64,000 nucleotides of DNA from Mycobacterium bourgelatii (GTDB lineage Bacteria > Actinomycetota > Actinomycetes > Mycobacteriales > Mycobacteriaceae), in NCBI RefSeq assembly GCF_010723575.1, contig NZ_BLKZ01000002.1, positions 186,001 through 250,000 of the forward strand, read 5' to 3'. A program made the translations under genes and the position numbers. Below are positions 24,761 through 32,581 of this stretch, one piece after another. The stretch's first letter is position 1. Each line of letters opens with the position of its first letter. A model generated the notes under the pieces. It saw only the letters and a list, made by a program, of their open reading frames with translations. It was not told where the DNA came from and made no database searches.

Positions 24761-26098
24761 TTACCGAGCGGGACGGTATCGCACGAGAGTGCCGTGCCGG
24801 GGGGCGAGCATGATGGACCGCCGCACGATCCGTTCGGTCTCGCCATTGACCGCCGTGAATTCGCCCTCACGCAGCAGCACATGCAACACGGTGATCAGCT
24901 CCCGCATCGAAAAGGCGGCCCCCAGGCAGCGTTTGACTCCGCCACCGAACGGAACCCATGCGAACGTCTGGGGTGGCGCGTCGAGGAATCGCTCCGGACG
25001 GAACTCGTGCGGATGATCGTAGGTGTCGGCGCTGCGATTGATCGCGATGATATGAACGACGATGCGGGTGCCGGCTTCGATGCGGTAGCCACCGAGCACG
25101 TATGGCCGGGCCGCAACGCGGGCGGTGAAGGGAGCGGGCGGACGCACCCGCAGCGTCTCGTTGATCACCGCAGTCGTAAAGGCTTCCCCGCCGCCGACGG
25201 CTTCCTCTCGCACCCGCCGCAGCGCCTCGGGATGGTGCAGCAAGAGGTCGAACGCCCACGCCAGGGTGGTCGCCGTGGTCTCGTGGCCGGCCAGCATCAG
25301 AGTGATCAGGTCATCGCGAATCTCGGTGTCTGACAACGTCTCTCCGTTCTCGCCGCGAGCGCGGATGAGCAAGGCCAGAACGTCGCTTTGCTCGGCGAGG
25401 CGGGCATCGGCTCGCCGTTGGGCAATCAGCGGCATGACGCCGTCGTCGATGTCGCGCCAAGCCTGCGAGCGCGACGGCCACACACGCAGCGTGCCTAGGT
25501 GTCGCAACGCATATCGAACCGTCAGTTGTTCGGACACACCGAGGTTCAGCAGTCGCTCGAAGGGCCGGCCCAACCGTCGCACTTCGTCGGGATCGTCGAC
25601 TCCGAAAATGACCTTGACAATGACGTCCAGCATCAACGACCGCGCCGCACCCAGCATCGCGAAGGGGCGGTCGGTGGGCCAGTCGCGCAGTGCGGCGCGG
25701 GTGGACTCCTCGATGATCGGCACATAACCGCGCAAGGCGCCGCCGTGCAGCGGTGGTGTCAGCAGCTTCCGCCGCCGCAGATGCTCCGGCTCCTCCTGGA
25801 CGAACATCGACCCCGAGCCGTAGATCGCCGCGGCGGGTCCCACGCCCGCTCCCCCGAGCAGGATGTCGGGCGGGGCTGCAAAAACCTCTTTGGCCAGCGC
25901 CGGGTCGGACACGATTGCCACGTCGCCCAGGCTGAGGATCGGCATCGTCATGATCGGCCCGTAGCGGCGGATCAACCGCATCATCCGACGCTCGCCGCCG
26001 ACCAGGTAGGCAACCGCGTACGCCGCCGCGTACGCGGCATGAAAACGACGGGGCGCGGGCAGGCCTGGCGGATTTGTCAGCTGGCTGAGTCCTCCCAT
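24761..26098 (-). CDS. Cytochrome P450 (CYP137-like by position)
   Basis: This 445-residue P450 has all landmarks: the I-helix oxygen-activation motif AGHETTATTL, the K-helix ExxR in NETLRVRPP, the PERF region in FRPERFLDA, and the haem ligand loop FGGGVKRCLGAAF with the axial Cys. The N-terminal LTNPPGLPAPRRF proline hinge is typical. In M. tuberculosis cyp137 (Rv3685c) follows Rv3684, so this may be the orthologue, separated here by newly placed genes. The electron donors and substrate are unknown. Confidence 0.9.
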   Translation of the reverse strand: MGGLSQLTNPPGLPAPRRFHAAYAAAYAVAYLVGGERRMMRLIRRYGPIMTMPILSLGDVAIVSDPALAKEVFAAPPDILLGGAGVGPAAAIYGSGSMFVQEEPEHLRRRKLLTPPLHGGALRGYVPIIEESTRAALRDWPTDRPFAMLGAARSLMLDVIVKVIFGVDDPDEVRRLGRPFERLLNLGVSEQLTVRYALRHLGTLRVWPSRSQAWRDIDDGVMPLIAQRRADARLAEQSDVLALLIRARGENGETLSDTEIRDDLITLMLAGHETTATTLAWAFDLLLHHPEALRRVREEAVGGGEAFTTAVINETLRVRPPAPFTARVAARPYVLGGYRIEAGTRIVVHIIAINRSADTYDHPHEFRPERFLDAPPQTFAWVPFGGGVKRCLGAAFSMRELITVLHVLLREGEFTAVNGETERIVRRSIMLAPRHGTLVRYRPAR

Positions 26099-26262
26099 GC
26101 AGCCCTCCCGTGACCCGGCAAGATCACGGCTAGAGCCTACTACCAGCAGTAGTAAATTATGTGCGCCATTCGGTCAGCAGGAATCCCGATCCGGTCGCAC
26201 GCGGCCGATGGTCTCGCGGGCACACGTCCCGCGCCGGCGTGGCGGGTTAGAACGTCTCGAGT

Positions 26263-26565
26263 TCAGACACAGTCGGCGCAGATTTGGCGCCCACCGCTGG
26301 TACTGCGCAGCCGGCTGCGGTGCTGCACCAGGAAGCAGCACGAGCACATGAACTCGTCGGCTCGTTTCGGAACCACCGCCACGGTCAGCTCTTCGCCGGA
26401 CAGGTCGGCGCCAGGAAGTTCGAAGAACGGGACGTCGTTAGGGTCGTCGTCGACGACCACCGTGGACATCTTCGGCAGCGACGGCACGATCTCGCCGAGG
26501 GGCGACCGGTCCCCCGCGTCGATCTCGGTCACGCGGCGTGCGTCGTAATCTGCTGTAGTGGACAT
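26263..26565 (-). CDS. DUF4193-like zinc-ribbon protein
   Basis: This 100-residue acidic protein ends in a Cys cluster, CSCCFLVQHRSRL followed by ICADC, likely a zinc ribbon. The N-terminal half is acidic and disordered. This matches DUF4193 proteins of actinobacteria, whose role is unknown. ATG 26565 has GGAAGGA seven bases upstream. A GGGTAC hexamer at 26619-26624 (minus strand) with GTGT 16 bp further upstream is a one-mismatch SigF-like promoter. Confidence 0.75.
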   Translation of the reverse strand: MSTTADYDARRVTEIDAGDRSPLGEIVPSLPKMSTVVVDDDPNDVPFFELPGADLSGEELTVAVVPKRADEFMCSCCFLVQHRSRLRSTSGGRQICADCV

Positions 26566-26752
26566 GGCCGATCCTTCCTGCTGAGTCACCGGGTCGCTCA
26601 TCACCCGTGGCTCAGTCAGTACCCTTTTCGATCTCCGACCACACGCGTCTGCACAAAAATTTTTGGTCTGCAAATCGACGAAGCACCGCAGGTCAGGCTC
26701 ACTTTGCTAGGCGCAAAGGTGAGCGGGCGGCGAGTTGCACTTCGCGGCGTCG

Positions 26753-27013
26753 CTACGAAAGATCCGCAGGCTCGAACGGCCCGCTCGTGGGTCGGCTTCG
26801 TGACACCCATGCCAGGCCCACCCAGGGCGACATGACGGCCAGGGTAAGGATCACAATCGCCACGGCGCCGTGTCCGGTAGCCAGCGAAATCATGCCCGCG
26901 ACGAGGCCTACAGCCCAGGTCACGGCGGCAATCAAACCGGGCAGGCGCACCCCATTGTCGTCGGCGCCCGTGAACAGCGCGCTCCGCTCGCAACTAGTTG
27001 CGGTGTAGCTCAT
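26753..27013 (-). CDS. Small two-helix membrane protein
   Basis: The 86-residue protein, with ATG 27013 preceded by GGGAG, has two hydrophobic helices (about 27-46 and 50-70: LIAAVTWAVGLVAGMISLA and AVAIVILTLAVMSPWVGLAWV) and a short acidic/polar tail. No family was recognised with certainty. It lies between the DUF4193-like gene (same strand) and a divergent isochorismatase-like gene. The about 200-bp AT-richer gap upstream contains its promoter. Confidence 0.62.
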   Translation of the reverse strand: MSYTATSCERSALFTGADDNGVRLPGLIAAVTWAVGLVAGMISLATGHGAVAIVILTLAVMSPWVGLAWVSRSRPTSGPFEPADLS

Positions 27014-27221
27014 CTCAACTCCCAATGGGCCAGACAAATTATGGCCGCAGGCCACTATAGCCTATAGATACTATTGCTTTGATTATTAAGTTGCTGTGGC
27101 CCCGAACAGCCAGTCAGACGAGGCCTACCCGATAGCTATCAGGCGCAAACGTCGCATCGTGGTGTGGGTGACATTAAGGACGAAGGCTAATTAGAAGCTG
27201 AGGAGTGGGTATTACTGCGCT

Positions 27222-27761
27222 GTGAGTGACACCGCCTTACTGGTCATCGACATGTTCAATGACTACAGCCATGAAGATGCCGAACACCTGACACCCAACG
27301 TCGAAAAGATCATCGACCCAGTGGTCGAGCTGATTCGGGACGCCCACCGCCGAGACGACGTCGACCTGATCTACGTCAATGACAACCACGGCGACTTCAC
27401 CGCCGACCACAACGCCATCTTCACCGCGGCGTTGAACGGCGAGCGCCCCGACTTGGTCAAGCCGCTGAAGCCGCCACCCGATTGCCGGATTCTCACCAAG
27501 GTCCGCCACAGCGTGTTCTATTCCACCGCGCTGGACTATCTGCTGGACCGGTTGAAGACCAAGCGCATCGTGCTGACCGGCCAAGTCACCGAGCAGTGCA
27601 TCCTCTACAGCGCGCTGGACGGGTACCTCCGGCACTACGACGTGATCGTTCCACCCGACGCCGTCGCGCACATCGATGAGGACCTGGGGGCGGCCGCCCT
27701 CAAGATGATGGAGCGCAACATGGGTGGCCAGTTGCTGCCCGCGGCCCGCTGTCTGGACTAA
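27222..27761 (+). CDS. Isochorismatase-family cysteine hydrolase
   Basis: This 179-residue protein has the family triad: Asp in LLVIDMFNDY, Lys in ILTKVRHSVFYST and the nucleophilic Cys in TGQVTEQCILYSAL, preceded by the usual cis-peptide region. Members hydrolyse amide or vinyl-ether bonds (nicotinamidase, isochorismatase). The substrate is not predictable. GTG 27222 is used. A GGGTAT hexamer at 27207-27212 lies ten bases upstream without a good -35 element. Confidence 0.82.
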   Translation: MSDTALLVIDMFNDYSHEDAEHLTPNVEKIIDPVVELIRDAHRRDDVDLIYVNDNHGDFTADHNAIFTAALNGERPDLVKPLKPPPDCRILTKVRHSVFYSTALDYLLDRLKTKRIVLTGQVTEQCILYSALDGYLRHYDVIVPPDAVAHIDEDLGAAALKMMERNMGGQLLPAARCLD

Positions 27762-27791
27762 GGCCGCATCAATGCCGCACCCGCCGCCTTA
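27759..27791. terminator. Small inverted repeat between convergent genes
   Basis: TAAGGC at 27759-27764 and GCCTTA at 27786-27791 form an inverted repeat spanning the stop codons of the convergent isochorismatase and phosphatase-family genes. It could serve as a weak bidirectional terminator. The short stem makes this tentative. Confidence 0.3.
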
Positions 27792-28583
27792 ACGGTGCAA
27801 CTCGACCACCAGCGGTCGATGATCAGAAATCGGCATCAAGTCTGCGGCAGCTTTTCCGGCGCGCAACTCCCGATCATCGGTCAGTATGTGATCGAGTTGG
27901 CGGTCCGGCGCCGGCGCCGGGAAGGTAGCCGCAGTAGCCAGCGGGCGCATGCCCGACCAGCGCTGCGCCGCTACTGGGGTCAGGTTGAAATCGCCGATCA
28001 ACAGCCTGGGGCCGGGCAGGCCGCGCACGTCCCGAACCAAGCTGCGCAGTTGCCGACGGTTCCAGCCGGGCACGAAGGACAGGTGGGTATTGGCCACGGT
28101 GAGCGGCCCCAACGGGGTTTCAAATCGCCCGATGACGGCCGCTCGGGGCTCCTCGTCGACCATCATCACCTTGTCGGGCCCAGGAAGGTACATCGGAAAT
28201 CGCATGGGGATGCGGGGCAGTCGTACGACCTGCCAACTCGACGCCGGATACCGCGACAGCAGCGCGATCCCATAGGCCGCGGTACCCGGCTGCTCACGAC
28301 CGGTCGCGGCCATCCAGGTGGCGCCGGGGGTACCCGAGATCGCGGCAACAAAGCGGTGCTCCACCGCTCCCATGGCTTCGGCCGCCGCCGCAGTGAGGTC
28401 CGCCTTCCCCGATCGGGGCTGCTCCACATCGACCTCTTGCAAGCCCAGCACGTCGGGATCGAGCGCCTCGACGCAATCTCGCAGCCGTTGCACATCCACT
28501 CCGTCACCCACGGTGCGGCCATGCAAGATGTTGAAGGTGGCGACCCGCACAGCTCTGCTACAGCCCTTAGCCGCGCTCGCCAA
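27789..28583 (-). CDS. Endonuclease/exonuclease/phosphatase-family hydrolase
   Basis: The 264-residue protein shows the EEP fold: RVATFNILHG at the N-terminus, LGLQEVD with the metal-binding Glu, VANTHLSFVPG, LLIGDFNLTP with the catalytic Asp-Asn pair, and SDHRPLVVEL at the end. Members cleave phosphodiesters in nucleic acids, lipids or phosphoinositides. It is the third gene of a minus-strand unit with the acyl-CoA-dehydrogenase-like gene, whose end it overlaps by 17 bases, and a glycosyltransferase. Confidence 0.85.
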   Translation of the reverse strand: MASAAKGCSRAVRVATFNILHGRTVGDGVDVQRLRDCVEALDPDVLGLQEVDVEQPRSGKADLTAAAAEAMGAVEHRFVAAISGTPGATWMAATGREQPGTAAYGIALLSRYPASSWQVVRLPRIPMRFPMYLPGPDKVMMVDEEPRAAVIGRFETPLGPLTVANTHLSFVPGWNRRQLRSLVRDVRGLPGPRLLIGDFNLTPVAAQRWSGMRPLATAATFPAPAPDRQLDHILTDDRELRAGKAAADLMPISDHRPLVVELHR

Positions 28584-29517
28584 CCAGTCGGCCTAGTTCG
28601 GCCAGATCGCGCTCGGCATGGCTTTGGCGAATGTAGATGGTGAGGTCGGCTACCCGCTGCGCGTGCCGCCCGTCCTCGGTCAGCGGTCCCGGTCCCAGGG
28701 CGCGGCCGGTGCGGGTAATGGCTTCGTCCACCGCATGCTCCACCACGGCGCGGACACGGCGGGCCAGGAGTTGCGCGGTGTCGGTCCGGTCGAACGGATC
28801 CTCGTCGATCTTGCTTGCCGCGACGGCCAGCGTCGCCTCGCCAGCCGCAAGCGCCGCGTCCACCGCACCCAGGTGCGCCAGCGCATACGCGTCGGCCGAC
28901 TCGCTGGTCGCGCAACGATAGAGCGGGTCAGCGACCCGTTTGGCACCGCCGAGCCAACAGGCCGCCACTCCGATGGCGCCGTGCCAAAAGCCCGGTCGAT
29001 TCAAGTAGTCACCGGGTTCGCCGACCAGGACGGCGTGTGCATTGGTGAACTGCACCGACCTGGTGTCGCTGCCAGCCATCCCCGGGTTCCACCAGGTGCT
29101 CGGCAAGGGTCGGATACCAGGATCGGTAACGGTGACCGCAAACAGCCCTCGTTCGCCGCGCTTGTCGTCGATGTTCGCGGTGACAAGCGCGTGGGTGCAG
29201 AACCCGGCGCCAGAGCACCACACCTTGACGCCGTTGAGGGTGTACGCGTCGCCTACGACCTGGGATGCGGTCAGCACGGTGTCCGGAGCTTCGGCGGCCC
29301 ACACCCCCCACAGCTGACTGGCATCCGGTGGCTTGCCGCCCAACTCGTTGAGGATGGCGACGGCGTCTACGTGGGATTCGGCAATGCGAGCCGCCGAAAT
29401 GTCTTCCTGCGCCAGTTGGACCAATCGCTGCCAGCGTTCGGAGGTCAGACCCGAGGCCGGCAATGGCAGTTCCAGTCGCCCGGAATCAAGCCAGTGCTGT
29501 ACCACGCCTGCCGTCAT
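28567..29517 (-). CDS. Acyl-CoA-dehydrogenase-family protein (short form)
   Basis: This 316-residue protein resembles acyl-CoA dehydrogenases but is shorter than the usual 380. The middle beta-domain has a flavin-contacting GVKVWCSGAGFCTHALV region, and a helical C-terminal domain follows with a catalytic-base region that is not clearly conserved. It overlaps the glycosyltransferase gene upstream (4 bp) and the phosphodiesterase-like gene downstream (17 bp). A similar association of such a protein with a family-2 glycosyltransferase is seen in other bacteria, with unknown product. Confidence 0.75.
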   Translation of the reverse strand: MTAGVVQHWLDSGRLELPLPASGLTSERWQRLVQLAQEDISAARIAESHVDAVAILNELGGKPPDASQLWGVWAAEAPDTVLTASQVVGDAYTLNGVKVWCSGAGFCTHALVTANIDDKRGERGLFAVTVTDPGIRPLPSTWWNPGMAGSDTRSVQFTNAHAVLVGEPGDYLNRPGFWHGAIGVAACWLGGAKRVADPLYRCATSESADAYALAHLGAVDAALAAGEATLAVAASKIDEDPFDRTDTAQLLARRVRAVVEHAVDEAITRTGRALGPGPLTEDGRHAQRVADLTIYIRQSHAERDLAELGRLVGERG

Positions 29518-30263
29518 GCGCAGTCCTCCACCGGCCCCGCGGCGCCGACGCTGTCCAGTTGCCTCAAGTGGTCGGCGAAACCATCAGGGGCTGGCGCGTC
29601 GACCCGCGCCGAGGTAGTGACCGATGACCTGGTGTCGCGTTCGACGCAGTAACCGGCCGCCTCAAACCGCGCGACCAGGTCGACGTCTTCACCCGAAGGC
29701 AGCGACCGGAAACCACCCAATCGCCAGTACGCCGTGGAACTGAATCCCATGTTCGCGCCGTGCACGTGGTCGTGGTCTTGGTCTGTGTCTTGGTCCTCGC
29801 CGATACGCGCCTCGTAGTCCTGCTCGAAGCGGTCGACGACCTCCGGTCGGTGGCGTTTCCAATCGGTGACGCGCACCAGACCCAGATACATGTCGGCGTC
29901 GGTCTGCAGCTGTCGTACCAGCCAATCCGGGTCCACCCGGCTGTCGGCATCGGTCGTCGCATACCAGCAGTCGGCGCCCCCGAATATCGGCAGCGAACGT
30001 ACGTAGCGGAAGCCCGCGGCGCGAGCGGCACCGACGTTACGGGCTTCCACGCGGACGAAATGAACGTCGGGCCCGTATTGTCCGGCCAACTGGGTGCTGC
30101 CGTCGTCGGTCGCGTCCAGAACTACAACCACCGTGACCGGAGTCGGCACACACAGGCAGGCGGTCAGCACCGCACGCAAACAGGCAGGGAGATCGGCCTT
30201 TTCGTGGTGGGCGGGGATCACTACAGCCGCTTGGCCATAGACGCGCGACGCTGCGGAAAACAT
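29514..30263 (-). CDS. Family-2 glycosyltransferase
   Basis: This 249-residue protein has the GT-A fold: AAVVIPAHHEKADLPACL for nucleotide-sugar entry, VVVVLDATDDGS, the DxD motif in ATTDADSRVDPDW, and the acceptor region LGGFRSLPSGEDVDL. No membrane anchor is present. It is the first gene of a three-gene overlapping unit. The 5' region shows GTTT and GGGAAA spaced 15 bp apart on the minus strand, a poor SigF-like match. Sugar and acceptor are unknown. Confidence 0.82.
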   Translation of the reverse strand: MFSAASRVYGQAAVVIPAHHEKADLPACLRAVLTACLCVPTPVTVVVVLDATDDGSTQLAGQYGPDVHFVRVEARNVGAARAAGFRYVRSLPIFGGADCWYATTDADSRVDPDWLVRQLQTDADMYLGLVRVTDWKRHRPEVVDRFEQDYEARIGEDQDTDQDHDHVHGANMGFSSTAYWRLGGFRSLPSGEDVDLVARFEAAGYCVERDTRSSVTTSARVDAPAPDGFADHLRQLDSVGAAGPVEDCA

Positions 30264-30327
30264 GCACCCATAATTTCCCGTTTCAGCGTCAATTAAACGA
30301 ATGCCTTATGCGGGCAGCGCGTTAGCA

Positions 30328-30353
30328 GGTTGGCAGCTACATGCGCAGGGTAT
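30328..30353 (+). promoter_or_regulatory. SigF-type promoter, GGTT-N16-GGGTAT
   Basis: GGTT at 30328-30331 and GGGTAT at 30348-30353 are separated by 16 bp, matching the mycobacterial SigF consensus (GTTT or GGTT, 15-17 bp, GGGTAT). The -10 element ends 12 bases before the ATG of the nucleotidyltransferase gene, so the mRNA would be nearly leaderless. Confidence 0.6.
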
Positions 30354-30365
30354 GCCTAGTCGACG

Positions 30366-30926
30366 ATGATTGAGACGCCTGATGCCGACTGTACGCATTT
30401 GCGCGACGCGCTCCGCTCCGCCGCCTCGGCGCTGAAGGAGCACGGGCCGCGCTTCGCGCTGGCGGGCAGCTACGCGCTGTGGGCGTACGGTGCGCCGGAA
30501 CCCACCCATGACGTCGACATCGTCGTTGCCGAGTCAGACGCTCCGGGGGCGGCCGCGACGCTCGAGAAGGCCGGGTTCCGCATCGAGCACCCTCCCGAAG
30601 ACTGGCTATTCAAGGCACATGCGGGCGAGATGCTGGTCGACGTGTTGTACCGCGTAAATGGAGTGACGGTAGGCCCGACACTCTTGGATCGCGCCGAAGA
30701 GCGGGTGGTGTTGGCGATTTCGATGCCGGTGCTGCCGCCGACGATGGTGTTCATCCAGAAGCTGCGCGCACTCACCGAGCATCATTGCGACTTTACGAAG
30801 TTGCTTCCCGGCGCCCGAGCGGTCCGCGAACAACTCGACTGGGACCGTATCGAGTCCGAAACCGCCGACAATCACTTCGCCGCCGCATTCCTACTGCTAG
30901 CCGGCCGGCTGGGCCTCAAGGACTAG
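30366..30926 (+). CDS. Nucleotidyltransferase-fold protein
   Basis: This 186-residue protein begins with a helix, then FALAGSYALWAYGAPEPTHDVDIVV. This is the G-[GS]-x(9,13)-D-[ED]-[IV] signature of pol-beta-type nucleotidyltransferases, with the metal-binding Asp pair in DVDI. The C-terminal part is helical. Such proteins include toxin or antitoxin AMP-transferases (MNT/AbiEii) and tRNA- or antibiotic-modifying enzymes. No partner HEPN or AbiEi gene lies next to it. A SigF-like promoter is immediately upstream. Confidence 0.78.
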   Translation: MIETPDADCTHLRDALRSAASALKEHGPRFALAGSYALWAYGAPEPTHDVDIVVAESDAPGAAATLEKAGFRIEHPPEDWLFKAHAGEMLVDVLYRVNGVTVGPTLLDRAEERVVLAISMPVLPPTMVFIQKLRALTEHHCDFTKLLPGARAVREQLDWDRIESETADNHFAAAFLLLAGRLGLKD

Positions 30927-30933
30927 CGACCGG

Positions 30934-30974
30934 TGGGCATGCCCCGCCCGCCCCACTCGGACGGGGCATGCCCA
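30934..30974. terminator. Perfect 13-bp hairpin between convergent genes
   Basis: TGGGCATGCCCCG at 30934-30946 pairs perfectly with 30962-30974 around a 15-nt loop. It lies between the convergent nucleotidyltransferase and WGxxGxxG genes and lacks a T-tract, as is common for mycobacterial terminators. Confidence 0.7.
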
Positions 30975-30984
30975 TAGGGAGCGT

Positions 30985-31263
30985 CTAGACGGCGCCACCA
31001 CGTGGGTTGTTCGTCACTGTTCCGGCGCCCGGTCGCACGTTGGCGCCGGCGTCGTTACGCCGCTTCAGGCCAGCGAGCCCCAGCAAACCGAGGAGACCAG
31101 CAAGTCCCCACAGTCCGGTGTTGTCGTTGTTGTCGTTGTCTTCGACAGCCAGTGTGGTCGTCGTTGATGCCGGCATCGTGGCGTCGGGCGCGGCATTCGC
31201 AACGCCGGCACCGCCGAACACGAGCGCACCTGTGGCAGCCATGACCGCAACGGACTTTCGCAT
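30985..31263 (-). CDS. Exported WGxxGxxG-CTERM-type small protein
   Basis: The 92-residue protein has a signal peptide ending near ANAAP (about residue 25), a Thr/Asp/Asn-rich linker, then the motif LWGLAGLLGLLGLAG followed by KRR. This is the W-G-x-x-G-x-x-G transmembrane sorting tail. It should be exported and held in the membrane by the tail. ATG 31263 has GGAGG four to five bases upstream. A perfect SigF consensus lies about 130 bp upstream. Function is unknown. Confidence 0.78.
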   Translation of the reverse strand: MRKSVAVMAATGALVFGGAGVANAAPDATMPASTTTTLAVEDNDNNDNTGLWGLAGLLGLLGLAGLKRRNDAGANVRPGAGTVTNNPRGGAV

Positions 31264-31391
31264 TTTTCCTCCATTTGTTTCGGCGGCCCGCAAGGGAGCC
31301 GCTTATAGAGAACCAGTGTGCTCTAGTCCTCAGTACCGCAACGCCTTCCGCGACATACTTGTTGTCGCGGTTTTACCGTTGCGCCCTAGCA

Positions 31392-31416
31392 ATACCCACA
31401 TACGTGGCGCAGAAAC
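31392..31416 (-). promoter_or_regulatory. SigF-type promoter, perfect GTTT-N15-GGGTAT
   Basis: On the minus strand GTTT (31416-31413) and GGGTAT (31397-31392) are separated by 15 bp, an exact match to the SigF consensus. It points at the WGxxGxxG gene starting at 31263. This implies a leader of about 120 nt, or an unrecognised small gene between. Confidence 0.65.
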
Positions 31417-31446
31417 GCTATTCGAACCAGCAATTCTGTTCTCGGA

Positions 31447-31809
31447 CTATTTCCAAGGCGGAGTGTCATCCATCTTGGTGTAGTACTTGGCCAAGTGACT
31501 CTTCACCTGGTCGATATCCGACTTTGGCAAATCGATGCCGCCGCGCGATCCTTGCATGATCGCTCCGGCCGCCAGCACCGCTCGGGGCACCGCTCGAAGT
31601 TCGCCGTCGATCACGTCGGCGATCAGCAATTTGTAAGCGGTGAAGTTGTCTTTCTTGCCGCTGTCGTACCACACGTGGGCGTCCCGATACTTCGCGTTGG
31701 GTTCGTCAGTGGCAGAAGCCCACTGCCGCACCCGCTTCTCCGCCGCCGTGCCATCCCACTTGCGATCGCGGTCGGCCAGCGGCAGATCTTGGAACGCGGT
31801 GACCGTCAT
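31447..31809 (-). CDS. 120-residue protein of unknown function
   Basis: This soluble protein has a recognisable conserved-looking core: LPLADRDRKWDG, KRVRQWA, KYRDAHVWYD, FTAYKLLIADVIDG, LRAVPRAVLAAGAIMQG, and SDIDQVKSHLAKYY followed by PPW near the end. I recall similar stand-alone proteins in mycobacteria and similar segments in phage-related proteins, but I cannot name a family. It begins 3 bp after the Rho-N-like gene, so the two form an operon. There is no signal peptide or membrane segment. Confidence 0.68.
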   Translation of the reverse strand: MTVTAFQDLPLADRDRKWDGTAAEKRVRQWASATDEPNAKYRDAHVWYDSGKKDNFTAYKLLIADVIDGELRAVPRAVLAAGAIMQGSRGGIDLPKSDIDQVKSHLAKYYTKMDDTPPWK

Positions 31810-31812
31810 CGC

Positions 31813-32070
31813 TCAGTGATTGCGGAGCTTCGCGACCAACTTGTCCTTCGTCAGGCTCGAATATCCTGACATTCCAAGCTCTTTCGCCCGCTTCTTCAGT
31901 TCAGGAACCGTCCAGTCGTTGTAGGACCCGCTCCTGCCGCCCTTGCGGCTGACCTTCGACTTTCCTTGGCCTGCGGCAGCGTTGGATATGCGAGCCGCCT
32001 TCTCTTTCGAATCACCCTTCTTGCGAAGGTCTTCATATAGCTTCTCGTTCTTGATTGACGAGTTCGGCAT
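31813..32070 (-). CDS. Small basic protein with Rho-N/SAP-like helix-extended-helix
   Basis: This 85-residue basic protein has an N-terminal KLYEDLRKKGDSKEKAARIS helix pair typical of DUF7218-like proteins. The C-terminal half, WTVPELKKRAKELGMSGYSSLTKDKLVAKL, fits the Rho-termination-factor N-terminal/SAP-like fold that binds nucleic acid. ATG 32070 has AGGAGG about nine bases upstream. It is followed by the unknown 120-residue gene 3 bp later. A GTTT-N15-GGGCAC site upstream (minus strand, 32132-32108) is a two-mismatch SigF-like match. Confidence 0.75.
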   Translation of the reverse strand: MPNSSIKNEKLYEDLRKKGDSKEKAARISNAAAGQGKSKVSRKGGRSGSYNDWTVPELKKRAKELGMSGYSSLTKDKLVAKLRNH

Positions 32071-32581
32071 GATCACTACCTCCTGTACGTGCCGCGATGC
32101 GAGGAGGGTGCCCCGTCGCACCGCGCTCAAACTGCAGAGCGGGCGTCACACGGCTTCGCCGGTCGGCGAAATGATCTGGCCGACCGGCCCTCTCACGCGG
32201 TCGGTCAGGATTCGGCAGGCGAGCGACGTCACCGCGCCCGCCACCCTCGTTGCCATGTTGTGCTTTTCGGCGCTTTCGAGTGCCTGCAAGGCCTGTCGCG
32301 CAATGCTGGAAGGATGACTGGTGGGCACCCGGCCGATCGCCGCCAGCAATAGATCGACCACACCGGCGCTGTCCTGCTCTGCAGGCTGCGGTACCAGCGC
32401 GGCCACCTTTACCCCAGTCCCGCGCAGATCCTGCTGCAAAGTCTGGGCGTACGTGTGCAAGAACGCCGAGCCGGCCGAATAGACCGCGGCATCAAGGCTA
32501 GACATTCCCTTCGGAGGAGAGGCGGTCAACACGATACTGCCGCTGCCGTGCAGCACCATCTCATCGGCCAGCAGACGAGCG

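Noticed and set aside
27185..27212. GGGTAT just before the isochorismatase-like gene as a SigF promoter
   Set aside because: No GTTT or GGTT lies 15-17 bp upstream; only GGCT at 18 bp, too weak to list.
30274..30298. GTTT-N15-GGGAAA before the family-2 glycosyltransferase (minus strand)
   Set aside because: Two mismatches in the -10 hexamer; kept only as a remark in the gene entry.
31447..32070. Prophage remnant, suggested by the phage-like look of the 120-residue protein
   Set aside because: No integrase, att repeats or structural phage genes nearby; neighbours are ordinary stress-type genes.
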